From positions 76,841,201 through 76,905,200 of the forward strand of contig OZ038422.1 of assembly GCA_964036155.1 (NCBI GenBank): a stretch of 64,000 nucleotides of DNA, given 5' to 3'. The notes under the pieces were generated by a model. It saw nothing but the letters and a program-made list of their open reading frames with translations. It did not search any database and had not been told where the DNA came from. This document shows, piece by piece, positions 1 to 11,300 of the stretch (within the stretch, counting starts at the first letter, position 1; each line of letters starts with the position of its first letter). Source of the stretch: Diploscapter coronatus. Its lineage: Eukaryota; Nematoda; Chromadorea; Rhabditida; Rhabditidae. Both the position numbers and the translations under genes were made by a program.

Positions 1-74
1 AGTGAACACTAATTAACGTTAGTAAATGAGAGCGTTCGAACGATCACTACCATTTTTTAAATTTCTAATTGCAG

Positions 75-1807
75 TACCTGATAGGAGTCGGCTGTGCTTG
101 GCTAATTTGCGGGATTTTGACCTGGACGAACCTGGAGCCGGAAAGGGGAGAAGCTCGTGTCGACAAAAACGAAACTTTAACCGTTTTGGCTCACAGTCCT
201 TGGTTTCAAGTGCCTATTCCTTGTACGATTATTATCTTTAAATAATCTTAAATTATTATCAATTTAGTGCGATTCGGTTTCCCCAGATTCAGCATAGGAT
301 TATTCTTTGGATTTGTCGCGTCGACTTTTGCTTGTATCGTAGAATCCGTAGGCGATTATGGGATTTTGGCAAAGGTAAATAGGTTGAATATTGACTTTTT
401 TAAGTTTATCATCGGAAATTGAAGATTTAAGCCATGTTTCTCTGCTCACCTAATAACACAAAAGCAATCTTTGGCGATTTTTTCGTCATAAGATCATTGC
501 TTTCGATGTCTGAGAAAGCATGCAATCACTTTGATACGCTTTAAAATAGATTTCTTTCTGTTGACTTAATCGTTTATTCTGGTCATTTGAATCGATTCAT
601 TCCGATTACTTTCAGGTCGCAATGCAGCGTCATCCACCTCAATCCTCCGTTAACAGGGCAATGATGGCTGAAGGTGAAATCCTAAAATCGATTTATTACC
701 ATTGATCCTAGATATCAAAATAAAAGAATAACCCATAAAATTTAGTGTAACTAACATGAAAATAGCAGTAAAATAAGATGCAATGAGTATTTGAGGATTC
801 GGATCTCTATTGTCGGCGGTGATGGGCGTCGGTACAGCCGTGACAACCTACGCCGAAGCCATCGCTCTGGTTCCAGTTACCAAAGTCGCTTGCAGAGCTA
901 CGATGCAACTTGCTGGGGTAAATTCGAGCACAGATTAAAAGCAAACTCGAAAATGCATCCTTTAGACTCTACTGATCATCCTCGGTCTGTTCACGAAGGT
1001 CGCCGCTCTTCTTGCGTCAATTCCCGATGCTGTTGTCGGGGGTGTCCTCGCGATGGGAATGGCTATGATTGCAGGCGTCGCGTTAAGCAACCTTCAGGTA
1101 TTCCCTTAGTTTGGGCTATTGCAGAAGTATTAAATTTCAGAATGTGGATCTCCGTTTATCTCGGAACCTAACGATCATGGGCACAGCGATTCTCGTCGGC
1201 TCAGTGGTCCCAAAGCACTTCCAAGATAATCCAATCAACTCTGGAAACGCCACTGTCGACTCAATCTTCAACATGCTGTTCGGAATTCAAATGCTCATCG
1301 GGGGACTGGTAGCGTTCATTTTGGATAACACTGTTCCAGGTAATAAGATATGGAATTTCTATTATATCTCATTTCTCAATGATATATAAAGGTAACTTTG
1401 ACTAAATTCAAATGCATTTATAAATAAGTCATTCCAGGAGCCACGAAAGAGCAGCGTGGTATTAAAACGGGCGATTCGATGGCCGCTGACGATTTCTCGA
1501 TTGACGATGATGGGTATTCATTCTCAAGTCCTGTCAACAGGTTAGTAGATTACCACTTGATTTATTTTCTAAGTATTGAGCAAGATGAACCTCATTTAGC
1601 CTTTTTATATCATATTTTATTTTCAGATTCATCCTCCGATTCCCATCCCTTTGCAAGCTTCCATTCATACCCCCGAAGAGGAAAATCGAATCAGTCGAAG
1701 ATCTGAGGAACGGATCATTCTCCTCGAAAGAGAGTGGCAGTTCTATAAACAAGCCATTCTCAATCTCAGCCCCATCATTAATTCATACAATCAGTGCAAA
1801 ACTCTAA
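75..1807 (+). CDS. SLC23-family nucleobase/ascorbate transporter, C-terminal part
   Basis: Multi-pass plasma-membrane permease of the xanthine/uracil permease superfamily; family members move nucleobases or ascorbate with Na+ or H+. Exons read: 75-222, 268-374, 616-673, 796-917, 966-1097, 1141-1339, 1438-1540, 1627-1807, giving 349 residues and stop TAA. Visible family hallmarks are ESVGDYGILAK followed by a Pro-rich loop and SVNRAMMAEG, then a Gly-rich membrane stretch (AVMGVGTAVTTYAEAIALV), a SIPDAVVGGVLAMGMAMI segment, and the C-terminal signature GGLVAFILDNTVPG. The tail after that is hydrophilic and Ser-rich. The first exon begins behind an acceptor at 61-74, so the N-terminal half lies left of the window. 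Most junctions are GT-AG; the acceptor before 796 (ATTTGAG) is weak. Family assignment is secure, substrate is not. Confidence 0.88.
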
Positions 1808-3180
1808 CCATAATCGGGTATTTTTCTTCGCATAATTGAATATATGCAATGTCGGTTGATAACTTTAAGTTCACAAGGAAATTGGAGATTCTTACTACTT
1901 GATCAAATATTTGAAGATCGAAGTATAAATTGTGGGAGCTCAGAAAAAGTAGTTTCGTTTTTCTCCAACTACGTGCATTTTAATCCGATTTTCTTGCGAA
2001 TTAACGACATTTTCTGCGTTCTGTTGGCAATCGTTAACAGGTTGATTGAGTGGTAAAATTCTATGATCAAAATTTTTAAATTGATATCTTTCCGAACACA
2101 TAACGCTATAATTTTCTGCATAGTAATTTAATTTTTACTGTTAAATGTTAGCAAGAATTTTGGAAGAAAAGAAATTTTCAAATTTATAAGTACCAAAACA
2201 ATCCTGAAAACCAATAGTCAAATTTTCAATACGTGTTGTAAGCTTTCTCTAGTCAGCGATTTGGCTGTACATTATCTCATTTTCAGAGATGATTATTTTT
2301 ATTGGAATGAAGCATCTTTATCTCACACAAATTTCTTACCACAAACACTCGAAAAACTGGATGCCGAATTCCAGATTTAAGCAGTAAGCAAGAAAAAGAA
2401 TGAAGATGAGTGGGTCGAGTATTTTTGCACACATCAGTTTGTTTTGTTTCACAACAAGTCTTCTTTAATAACCGACTTTCAGTCTAATCCGAGGCAAATG
2501 TCTCAAGTACCGGATTAAGACAATAAGAGTTGTTTCTAATTTTGCCAGAGCAGGTTTTGAGAAAAGCAGTAAACACAGACGACTACCAACCATTACCTCA
2601 AACAATTGTTGTTGTTTGTTGCTGTTGTTGAGAAGAGCAAAAATTAGTGGAGAGTATAATAAAATTAGCACGATAAATTGATTCAGGAATTTCGCGACAT
2701 GACACCACTAGATTTAGGATTGCCTATTAAAGATTTCGAATGCGTGGGCACGTAAAGTAATTCGTTTGTTCTCGATTATCAAATAAAGTGTAACATATTC
2801 GATCGCCATCCACTTGCCACGTGGGGGCATCCTTGAGTAGGTACGCAAAAGTCGATGTAGAAATATAAATTATCCTTTCAATTGTCAGACGCTGATAAAA
2901 AATAAGCGGAACAAGCAGCAAAAAGTCTTAATAATCCCACGTTGATTCGAGTTAAACAAACACTCTCGACCTCTTGCAGGCGCATGCGAGGGGAGCACTC
3001 GTAAATAGCTCACATCGTGAGACTCCTCCCCGTACTGTTTACTGATATACTGATTAACTGGATGGCACAAGGCAAACCCCCCACACACTGAATGCAGAGA
3101 TATTTGCCCCGAGGGGGCAAACTCGAAGTCGAGACGAGCAGCACTGACAAAGGCCGGTCCTGGAAACTCAAAATCAGCAG
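1808..3180. other. Intergenic: 3' flank of SLC23 gene and upstream region of Gln/Cys gene
   Basis: About 1.4 kb with no coding model I can support. Short open frames have no splice context or recognisable composition. The last 300 bases become more GC-rich toward the TATA element of the next gene and probably hold its promoter. Confidence 0.5.
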
Positions 3181-3188
3181 TATAAGAG
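3181..3188 (+). promoter_or_regulatory. TATA box of Gln/Cys-rich gene
   Basis: TATAAGAG lies 58 bases before the start codon at 3239. That is the spacing expected for a short, untrimmed 5' UTR. No TTTCAG acceptor lies between it and the ATG, so this gene may not be trans-spliced. Not tested. Confidence 0.5.
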
Positions 3189-3238
3189 GGAGAGAAAAGC
3201 AGTCAGCTGACAGGCTTGAGATTCACCCCTCGAAAATC

Positions 3239-5370
3239 ATGAGGTTCACGATTACTGTAGCTGCCTTCTTCGGGCTCCTCGCTGTGTCTTCTGCTGAATT
3301 GGTAAAATTTTAGAAATTCTATAAAATCTCAATATTTATATCGCGACTTGACTTTGTGCACGTATCATTTCTATATAGTCTAACGTATTTTTAAGACTCT
3401 AGTTTCACGAAACATACCTCCGATAAGATCCTTCTCCTGAAAACTTACCTTTGGCCTAGACGAATTATGAGCGATTTATTTCGTCTTAGGAACATGAGGA
3501 CATATTGAATGTCTGTTTGCGCACCCTCTAAACCCCTGATGACATTTTCATCGGAAATTTATACTTTGGTAGATTTAATAGCGCAAAACTCTCCGTGATG
3601 GGGAAAGTCAAATAACTAAAACACGAGTTCAGGATTGATGCGTGATAATGATAACGCAAAGCGAAGATACTGTTAGAAAACCTTTCATGTTGGGACTTAT
3701 TATCATCTTCTGTGTGTTTTTTTCATGTAAATTGGGTGCAACTTTGAAGAACTAGCCTTGGTTTATCGTGAGAAAAACGAAGAAACTTAAAAATGATTTA
3801 AGATCCGCGCTAAGCGTCAAGGAGGATGCGGCTGTGCTCAACCGGTCCAAGCCAATTGTGCCTGCCAGTCTGCCCAGTCGTGCCAGTGCCAGATGCCCAC
3901 GCAGTCTCAGTCGTGTGGATGCGCTCCTCAGTACCAGCAACAGCAATGTATGCCCCAGTGCCAACAGCAATGCACTCAGCAATGCCAGCCTCAGCAGCAG
4001 CAGTGTCAGCCTCAGTGCCAGGTAATTTGGGGAGGATGAAATTATTCCTGACAGCCATTGGGGATGGGGAATCATCTTCGAAGATTTTGGGGTGCAACTA
4101 CTTTTGGCAGCACTGCTGAAAGAAGACTCTTCAAGATGCTTGTCTTCAAATTTCTAAAAAATATATATATTTTTAAAAAAATGATGAAAGAAATTATTAG
4201 ACTAGTTTTTACGCTTATTTTGCAGAGCACCTGCCAATCCGCTTGTGGAGGACAACAGGGCGGATACATCGACCAGCAGTTCCAGCAGCAGATGTACAAT
4301 CAGCCAGGACCAATTCCCGCTTACTCTTCGACCATGCAGCCCCTGTTCGACCAGCCATACCAACCATACCAGCAGCAGCCGATGATGCAGGGATGCAATC
4401 AGTGCCAGAATACGTATGAATTTGAATTAGCGCTTTTTTTTTTTTATAAAGTTCATTTCAGTTGCCAGCAATCTTGCGCTCCTCAGATGCAGCCTCAGAT
4501 GTGCCAGCAGTCTTGCCAGCAACAGTGCCAGCCTCAATGCCAGCCTGCTCAGCAATGCAACACTTGCCAAAGCAGGTACGTTGTTGCAACTTCTTTCATT
4601 AGTGTCCCCTAATAAATGCATCATTGATCTGGTTCCAATTTCAGCTGCCAACAATCCTGCGCTCCTCAGATGCAGCCTCAGATGTGCCAGCAGTCCTGCC
4701 AGCAACAGTGCCAGCCCCAATGCCAGCCCCAGCCTGCTCAACAATGCAACAGTTGCCAAAGCAGGTAAGTTGTTGCAACTTCTTTCATTAGTGTTCTCGA
4801 ATAAGTATATCATCGATCTGATTCCCATTTCAGTTGCCAACAATCCTGCGCCCCTCAGATGCAGCCTCAGATGTGCCAGCAGTCCTGCCAGCAGCAATGC
4901 GCTCCAAGCTGCTCTCAGTCCAACCAGCAAACGATCATCTCGATCACTGTTCCAGTCGCTCAATCATCGCCTCAGTGCCAGTCCGCTTGCACCAACACCT
5001 GCAACAATCAGTGCCAGATGCAGCAGCAGGTAAAAAGTTCACTTATTCTGCTAAATATGAGTAGGATCATATCATAACATAACATCTGTCTATGTTAATC
5101 AATTACGAAATCTTCAATCCAATAATTGCTAATAATTTCAGCCAAGAATGCAGTGTCAACAGGCCTGCGCCCAGACCTGCCAGAACTCGTGCATGCCAGC
5201 CACCGTCTCGTGTCAGCAGTCCACGGGCTCATCCTGTGGATGCCCTCAGGTATCATATTCGTAAATTATTAGAACTAGCTCTGAGATGAACATTTAAACT
5301 AAATTCAATAAGACTATGATTATAATTCCAGAACTACAACCAGTGCGGAGGCCAATGCTGCCGGAAGTAA
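3239..5370 (+). CDS. Secreted Gln/Cys-rich repeat protein (probable structural or matrix protein)
   Basis: Eight exons: 3239-3301, 3803-4021, 4226-4413, 4462-4575, 4645-4764, 4834-5029, 5142-5249, 5332-5370; 348 residues. Exon 1 encodes exactly a 21-residue signal peptide start (MRFTITVAAFFGLLAVSSAEL). A KR pair soon follows (IRAKRQGG), a plausible furin site. The mature chain is dominated by CQ, QC, CQQSC and QQC repeats, with a Cys-poor, Tyr/Pro/Gln stretch at about residues 103-150, and it ends NQCGGQCCRK. Such composition is known from nematode secreted matrix proteins, where disulphides or transglutaminase links cross-link the chain; that role is inferred. Exons 4, 5 and 6 are copies of each other. 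AATAAA occurs at 5609. Exact family not recognised. Confidence 0.85.
4462..4900 (+). repeat. Tandem duplicated exon-intron units inside the Gln/Cys gene
   Basis: Exons at 4462, 4645 and 4834 all open with TGCCAGCAATCTTGCGCTCC-like sequence and run through MQPQMCQQSCQQQC. The two introns between them (4576-4644 and 4765-4833) are also near-copies, both 69 bases: they share the stretch TTGTTGCAACTTCTTTCATT and an ATC-GATCTG motif before the acceptor. Intron conservation shows that the unit was copied at DNA level and recently. Confidence 0.9.
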
Positions 5371-5788
5371 TCACTGATCATCAGCACTTGCACTTCACCC
5401 TATCTTTCACGTTTTTTCTTGTTTGTTCCCCATTAATCTCTCTTAAGAGAGACCTATTTGTATATTCGCAACCGACGCGTATTTGCACTGTTCTCATCCT
5501 CAGTTCAGATCAGTTCATCAATTATTTTATCTATCATCGTTATTGTTATTTTACACGACGACAAAGATCGAATTGTGCCATTCTTGTCTCAAAGCGCAGA
5601 AAGCAAACAATAAACGATTTGCTCAAAGACAATTTGAAAATGTTACAAATTAAATTATCACACTTCATTTTTACATGTTTTAAACTAAAGCAACTCGAAT
5701 AAAGATCAGTTTTCGATTAGAAAACATAATTTTAAAATTTCCTTTTACTTCGAAAATTCCCTAACAGAATGAATTCATTCAAGCAGTC
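5371..5788. other. 3' UTR of Gln/Cys gene and spacer
   Basis: Contains candidate poly(A) signals AATAAA at 5609-5614 and 5698-5703. No coding exon supported. Confidence 0.5.
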
Positions 5789-5796
5789 TATAAAAA
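5789..5796 (+). promoter_or_regulatory. TATA box of isochorismatase-like gene
   Basis: TATAAAAA located 163 bases upstream of the ATG at 5952, in an otherwise AT-rich spacer. Motif and position only. Confidence 0.4.
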
Positions 5797-5951
5797 GTTG
5801 ATCGCGACTTTGAAGAAAATGGGTGAGAAAAGCCATAAAATTAATCGATTAGTCAGTTCTCTTTTATCTCCAAACACTAGTGTCCTTTCCATTCATGACT
5901 TCGATTCGTTTTTCTCTACTTCTTTATTCTGTGCTATTTTCTTCCTTAAAA

Positions 5952-6937
5952 ATGGCTACCTCTGGCCATACCTCATCAATTCGTCGACTCTCTTTGGAGC
6001 TGAATACGGTGCTCTTCATCTGCGATGTACAAGACTCCTTCAGGTAAATTAACAACTCATTTAAAATGAAATTTCGATTTTAACTTTGACTTGTTTTGAT
6101 CACGACTTTACCTAGATTTATCCTTGACCTTGTACTGTGTTTCATTTTTTCCATTTCAGATTGAACATCGATGGGTTCTATCCAATGCTTAAAGAGATTT
6201 TACGATTGATCGAAACTGCTAAACTATTGAAGTTGCCGGTTTTCACACTCTAGTTTAACCTTTTTTAAGTCGCAACTTTAGATAGTCGTCTCAGAACATG
6301 ATCCTCCACAGTATGGAAACTTGGTGAATGCAATCAAGGATAAACTTCCTGAACAAAATGTCCACTTCATTCAGAAGAAAAGTGTAAGAACTGAAAGTGA
6401 AAAATTTAGAAAATTTTTGCATGATTCCAGTTCTCAATGATCACTAAGGAACTATCCGAGTTGGTCAAGAAGCATGAGTGGAAAAACATCATCTTGGTCG
6501 GAGTTGAGACTCATGTCTGCGTCATGATGACAGCGTGAGATTTATTATTATTATGGAAGACTGAAACATAAACTGATTTATATTCTGAAACCGAAAATTT
6601 TCATCCAGTTTCAATTCCGTCCTATAATGCTTTCATAAAAAAAACCCTGAATTCCTCAGATTCGACCTGATTGAGATGAATTGCAACGTCTTCCCGGTTG
6701 TGAACGCAGTTGGAAGTCGAGTCGCCATAGACAAGTAAGAAGAAGATTTTCAAACTCAATTCTCAAAGTCTAAATAATTTCAGACAATACGGGCTGAGTC
6801 GTATGCAAGAAGCAGGTAGTGGTTTGGTCACATCCGAAATGGTCATGATGGAAGTCCTCAACGGTACTGATCATCCGCTATATGACAAGGTCGAAAAACT
6901 TATATCGCTATATGATCCACCTTATGCACCAGAATAA
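5952..6937 (+). CDS. Isochorismatase-domain cysteine hydrolase (ISOC1/ISOC2 type)
   Basis: Six exons: 5952-6043, 6160-6238, 6282-6383, 6431-6534, 6660-6734, 6784-6937; 201 residues, the usual size for a single-domain ISOC protein. The family uses an Asp-Lys-Cys triad; candidates are Asp in FICDVQDSF (about residue 25), Lys in IQKKSFSM and Cys in GVETHVCV. The order CDVQDSF, VSEHDPP, KKSFSMITKE, GVETHVCVMMTA, SRMQEAGSGLVTSEMVMMEVL matches animal ISOC proteins, including the second half where the dimer and active-site lid form. No signal peptide, so cytosolic or mitochondrial. Physiological substrate of animal members is unsettled. All junctions GT-AG. AATAAA follows almost directly at the stop (AATAAATA). 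Confidence 0.9.
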
Positions 6938-6988
6938 ATATATGACAATTCATGAAAATACTACAACATAAATAACCAAGAAGACCAT

Positions 6989-7115
6989 TCGGAAATGTCG
7001 CATGTCGCAGCTTGACGAAATAGGGTTAAGAGTGAGGAGAGTGTGGGGAAATGCTCTTTTGCTCTTGCCTACTATCTTGTCAGGCTGCGACACTGCGAAA
7101 TTGCGACATTTCCGA
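6989..7115. repeat. Long imperfect hairpin (MITE-like) downstream of the isochorismatase gene
   Basis: Left arm starts TCGGAAATGTCGCATG and continues TGTCGCAGCTTGACGAAATAG. The right arm, read on the minus strand, is TCGGAAATGTCGCA, then about nine extra bases, then TGTCGCAGCCTGACAAGATAG. Almost the whole 127 bases fold on themselves. It lies just past the stop codon and may be in the 3' UTR. Confidence 0.75.
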
Positions 7116-8363
7116 GTTGCCTTCTATATTAAGAGAATGTTATCATTTCAGTTTGTGATATGATGGGTATGAACTTTTGTGTCGATATTTTTCCTTTTAT
7201 GGAAATAATTTTCTCAAAATTAATCAGCACAAATTCACCTGCTGCAAATATGTACTTCTTGAGATCAAAAACGTCACTACAAAATCAAAGAGAAACTTAA
7301 AATAAACAAATTTGAACATAAAAAATCAAAGGAGAATAATAAACCCAAAATATCTAAATTTATTAAGCAAAAGAAATGAATAGTGTTAAATTGTTCCATC
7401 TATCAGACAACATTATTATCGTTATTTGGAATCGCGATATTATAAATTCTATTCCTCTGGATTTGATTTTTGTCTGGTTTTCGAGCTAATGCCTTTACTA
7501 CAGCGCCAACTTTTCTCTTTGATTTCTCATGATTCTAGGTATTTAATCTCTAAATTTCGATAGACTTTAACTTAAGATCAGCAACTTCTTTTTATAGGGA
7601 AACTTTACAGACAACTATATCTTTTCCTTCTTAGAAGCGCATTTGGGCACATTTTGTGTGCATTTCAAATACAAATAGGTGATTATTTTCAACTATTTTT
7701 GTCTGTGCACTGATTAAATTAGAATTTTCGTTTGATCGTTATTTCTGTGAAATTACAATTTGTAGGAAAACGGGAATAGAAGTAAAGATTTCCCCAGAAA
7801 ATTGTTATTATTATTTGCTCGTTTTTCAGTAGTTTTGCAAGATATTATCAATATGGAACGCTGAGAATACCCAGCCAACTTTTGTTTACTTTCGACCTTT
7901 CATCATAATAACATAAACATATCGCGAACCTATCTTCGATTTAACCCTATACTGTTTCGCCTATATCTCGTGTTTCGCGGTCTTTCAGTTTCCAAATAGT
8001 CCTTTTCCATACTATTTTCATTTTTATTGATTTTTTTTTTTTCGAAAAATAAGACTGCCTGATCATGCTTTTGAAAAAAAAAACTCAATTTCTTTCGCTT
8101 TTCACTTTTTTAGAGTTATGTTACCGTGTTTTCTGATTTTATCGAAGAAAAAGTTTGATAAATTGGGTATAAAAGCGTGTGTGATTGGTAAGAAATCAAT
8201 TTTATGCAATTTTTCGTCAAATTGTCGAATTTCCGAATGAACCACCCAAAATCGTTTTTCAAAAATTAGTTTCGTGATCAATTATTTTCTTAAGAATACT
8301 TTTAAAACAGTTTACGCCACTTTGTATTTGATTAAAAATCCTCAACAAGTTCCAAATTTCAGA
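7116..8363. other. Intergenic, AT-rich, with promoter of next gene at its end
   Basis: No coding exon found. A TATAAAAG at 8168-8175 is followed by a probable spliced-leader acceptor (CCAAATTTCAG ending at 8362) one base before the next ATG. The rest is low-complexity AT sequence. Confidence 0.5.
8168..8175 (+). promoter_or_regulatory. TATA box upstream of the 820-residue protein gene
   Basis: TATAAAAG within GGGTATAAAAGCG, 196 bases before the ATG. A TTTCAG directly before the ATG suggests that the primary 5' end is replaced by trans-splicing. Confidence 0.4.
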
Positions 8364-11300
8364 ATGAACCGGCCGAACTCGCTGTTCGACCCGCCCCCGT
8401 CGATGTTTCCATGGCCCGAGCCAGTCCCCCTACTGTATGCTGGGCAGATTCCTTTGAACGTGTCGATGCCCATGGAGCTGGATGACCAGTGTGAGTTCAT
8501 CCATCATAGCAACTTGGATTTTTCGCGACTTCGCAACCAGACGAAAGTGCGCAAAGCGAGAAAGCGTCTCCCAAAACCCTCCTAGCTCTACACTCTACTC
8601 CGCCTGATCGTAAAAAAAATCCAAATAGTCTCTATCGTCAAAATATAGAAATCTTTTGAAATTTATCTAATTATCCTCAAACAAAATTGAGCTGTTTTCC
8701 AGATACAGTAATATAATTCTTCCTACAGTAAGGAAAATGAAATTTTGAACATTTCCAAGAAAAAATAATGCAAATTCCGTTAAATTCGAATATTTTGAAA
8801 AGGAGTTTCAGTTTGAAAAACAAAGAGAAACCGCTTTTCAGTCGACCAGGTTCCCCCACCTTGCTTCTTGCTTTCGCTCCCCAGCTCTTCAGTGCCAGGT
8901 CCGTTCCCAGTCGAGTTGCCATTTCGGACTATGTGAGTTTTAGAGTTATTCAGCAAATTGCTAACTTGCGAACACAACAAAAAAACTTTCATGACTCGTT
9001 CCAGTTTACTTGTGTGTTATATAATTTTGGGGGACACTTACTCAAATTCCATTCGAACATGGGGCTTCGGCAAACTGAATAAATATTTTTTAAAAGAAAA
9101 ATTTACGTCTTTTAATGTTTCACTCCGATAACCTTTCAAATTGCCGTATTCAAATCGGGCTATATTCAGACCTCCCCCAATGCAGGTGCTGTTTCCCTCG
9201 AACGAACCTCCACCTCCCTGCAGTTCTCTCCCCTTCACCTCTCAGGTACCAAGCTTATAAACTATTCAATTCTAGAGCTAGATTTAACTCAGGATCAAAA
9301 TTTTGTCCACATTTTAAGCCTAAAGTTAAAGTTATTTTCGGGCTTGAATAAAATATCGTATTTATTCTAATAAGGGTCCGGGACTTCTATTTTTCGATAC
9401 CCCAGGAGAGGGGCTTCAATTGGAAAAGACCGTAAAAGCTGTTTTCAGGCCTTTCGACTCCCTCTGCCTTCGTTATTTCAGTTGCAAAACGCATTTCCGC
9501 CCTCAGCCAATTTCAGGTAGTTTTTATCCTTAGCATCTTTCCGAATTAGCAACACACTTAAAGGCTAGGGAGGGCGAAACAGGGTATTCCAAAAAAAAAT
9601 TTCGACTCTCAAGATCTTTTCCCTTTCATTTTTGTCCTTGAAAATAATATAGCATAGATAGAATGAAAAGTTTCTGCTTTCGAGTATCAGACATCCATCT
9701 GAAAATTTTTCAAAGTTTGAACTTTTGAAGGAGAACTTTTCCAGTCACCCGCCGCTCCCTATCCCGATTCGCCTGAGCGCCTCCCCATTGCCGAGGGTTC
9801 AGGGTTTCATGGATACTGTGCAAAAAGAGCAGGGTCGAGGTCTTCTACCGCTGGTGGGATTTAAAAAAAAAATTTTTCAGCAAAATTTGAAAGTCTAAAA
9901 TTTTCTGATTTCGAGCATTTTATCAATTTTTAGTTCAACGGAATGAACGTTTGCAGTCTTTATTTTTAATCAACTCGATTTTTCGAATAGTAGTTTTCAG
10001 TACTTCATAGATCTGAAATTATCATGACTTTTAGCATTTTTCTTTCTTTTTTTTAAGAAGTTAGAAGAATGCATTTGCACTCATTTTTTATTTTCAGGAA
10101 GATCGATTTTTCAGGTCCCGATGTCGCCATTCTTCGATGGTTCATCGTCGTCGCAATTTGAGCAGGTTGTTCCAGTTGCAAGAGGACCCATTTCCACTTT
10201 TGTAAGGCTTTCTTCACTATTTTCATTTCATAAAACTCAAAAATTTTTAAAAATCTTTCTTCTTTGAAAATGAGCCATTTTCAGCTTCCTGAGGAAATTC
10301 TGTCGAAAGAGTTGGTGCTGAACAAGAAGACGAGCATGAAATACGGGAGACTGTTTGTGAATGCGACAGACGAGGACATGCTCCGCGGTCTGTTCGAATT
10401 CGCCCTCTTCGATTCCCAATTCGCCATCAATTTCCTTATGCGGGGTTTGTCATTTGTGAATTTGTGAAAAATGCAATACAAAATTTCCACTTTATATATT
10501 CTGGATGAAGTCTACAGTATCCCGAGATAATAACGTTGCATACAAAAGAGTTGAGAAAAAGTAGGAGAAACTTCTTGTAATGCTTCATTTGCATTTTGTT
10601 TCACTCTTTAATTTTCAAGCTGTTTTAGTTTTGATCCGATATTTATTTACGATTTTTCTTGCAGAACTCCTTCCTCGACTCGAGAGCCCCTTTTTGGCCT
10701 CTCTGTTAGACATGGCTCTGGTCGATTCGATCATTGCCACGAACGCCGTTCGCTCTCATATCAATCGAATATTTCCTTTCATCACCAAACTAGTCCAAGT
10801 ATTTTTTAATTTTCTATTTTTGACTTTGCTTTTATCTTCAATTTAATTTAATGAGATTTAAAAAAAAAATTTTAGTTTCAAGTTTTCGAGTTCATGAGAA
10901 AGTTATAAATCAATTTTAACGATTTTTCCAGCTCCTGAAGCTCTCGATTGAGAAACATGGCGAAGGCGATGCATTCATGTCTGCCGCGCTCGTGACCGGA
11001 TTCAATCAGATCATCCACATTCGCATCTATCTGCAGGCCGCCATCAGGGCTTTCTGTGCTGTAGGACAAATTTACGATTCAATTTTTTACCGACTTTTCA
11101 GCTGATCGATTCCGAAGTGGAATACATGGAATGCTACAAAACTGCCGCATTCAGTCTTCTGCAGACGTTCTGTGAAGTCAGCACGGTTCATTGTTCTAAA
11201 GAAGTATGATTCATTGATTCGATATTTATCGTCTATTTAGACAGAAACTCCTAAATTTTTCCCGTCAAGTATGCCTTTTTAAGGAAAAGTTTAAAGTAAA

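Noticed and set aside
3752..4963. Long minus-strand open frames rich in Leu and Ala
   Set aside because: They are antisense images of the CAG/TGC repeats in the Gln/Cys gene and cross its introns.
8364..8585. Stand-alone 74-residue protein ending at 8585
   Set aside because: A strong GTGAGT donor at 8491 gives a phase that fits the next exon and all following ones. Read-through remains a minor alternative.
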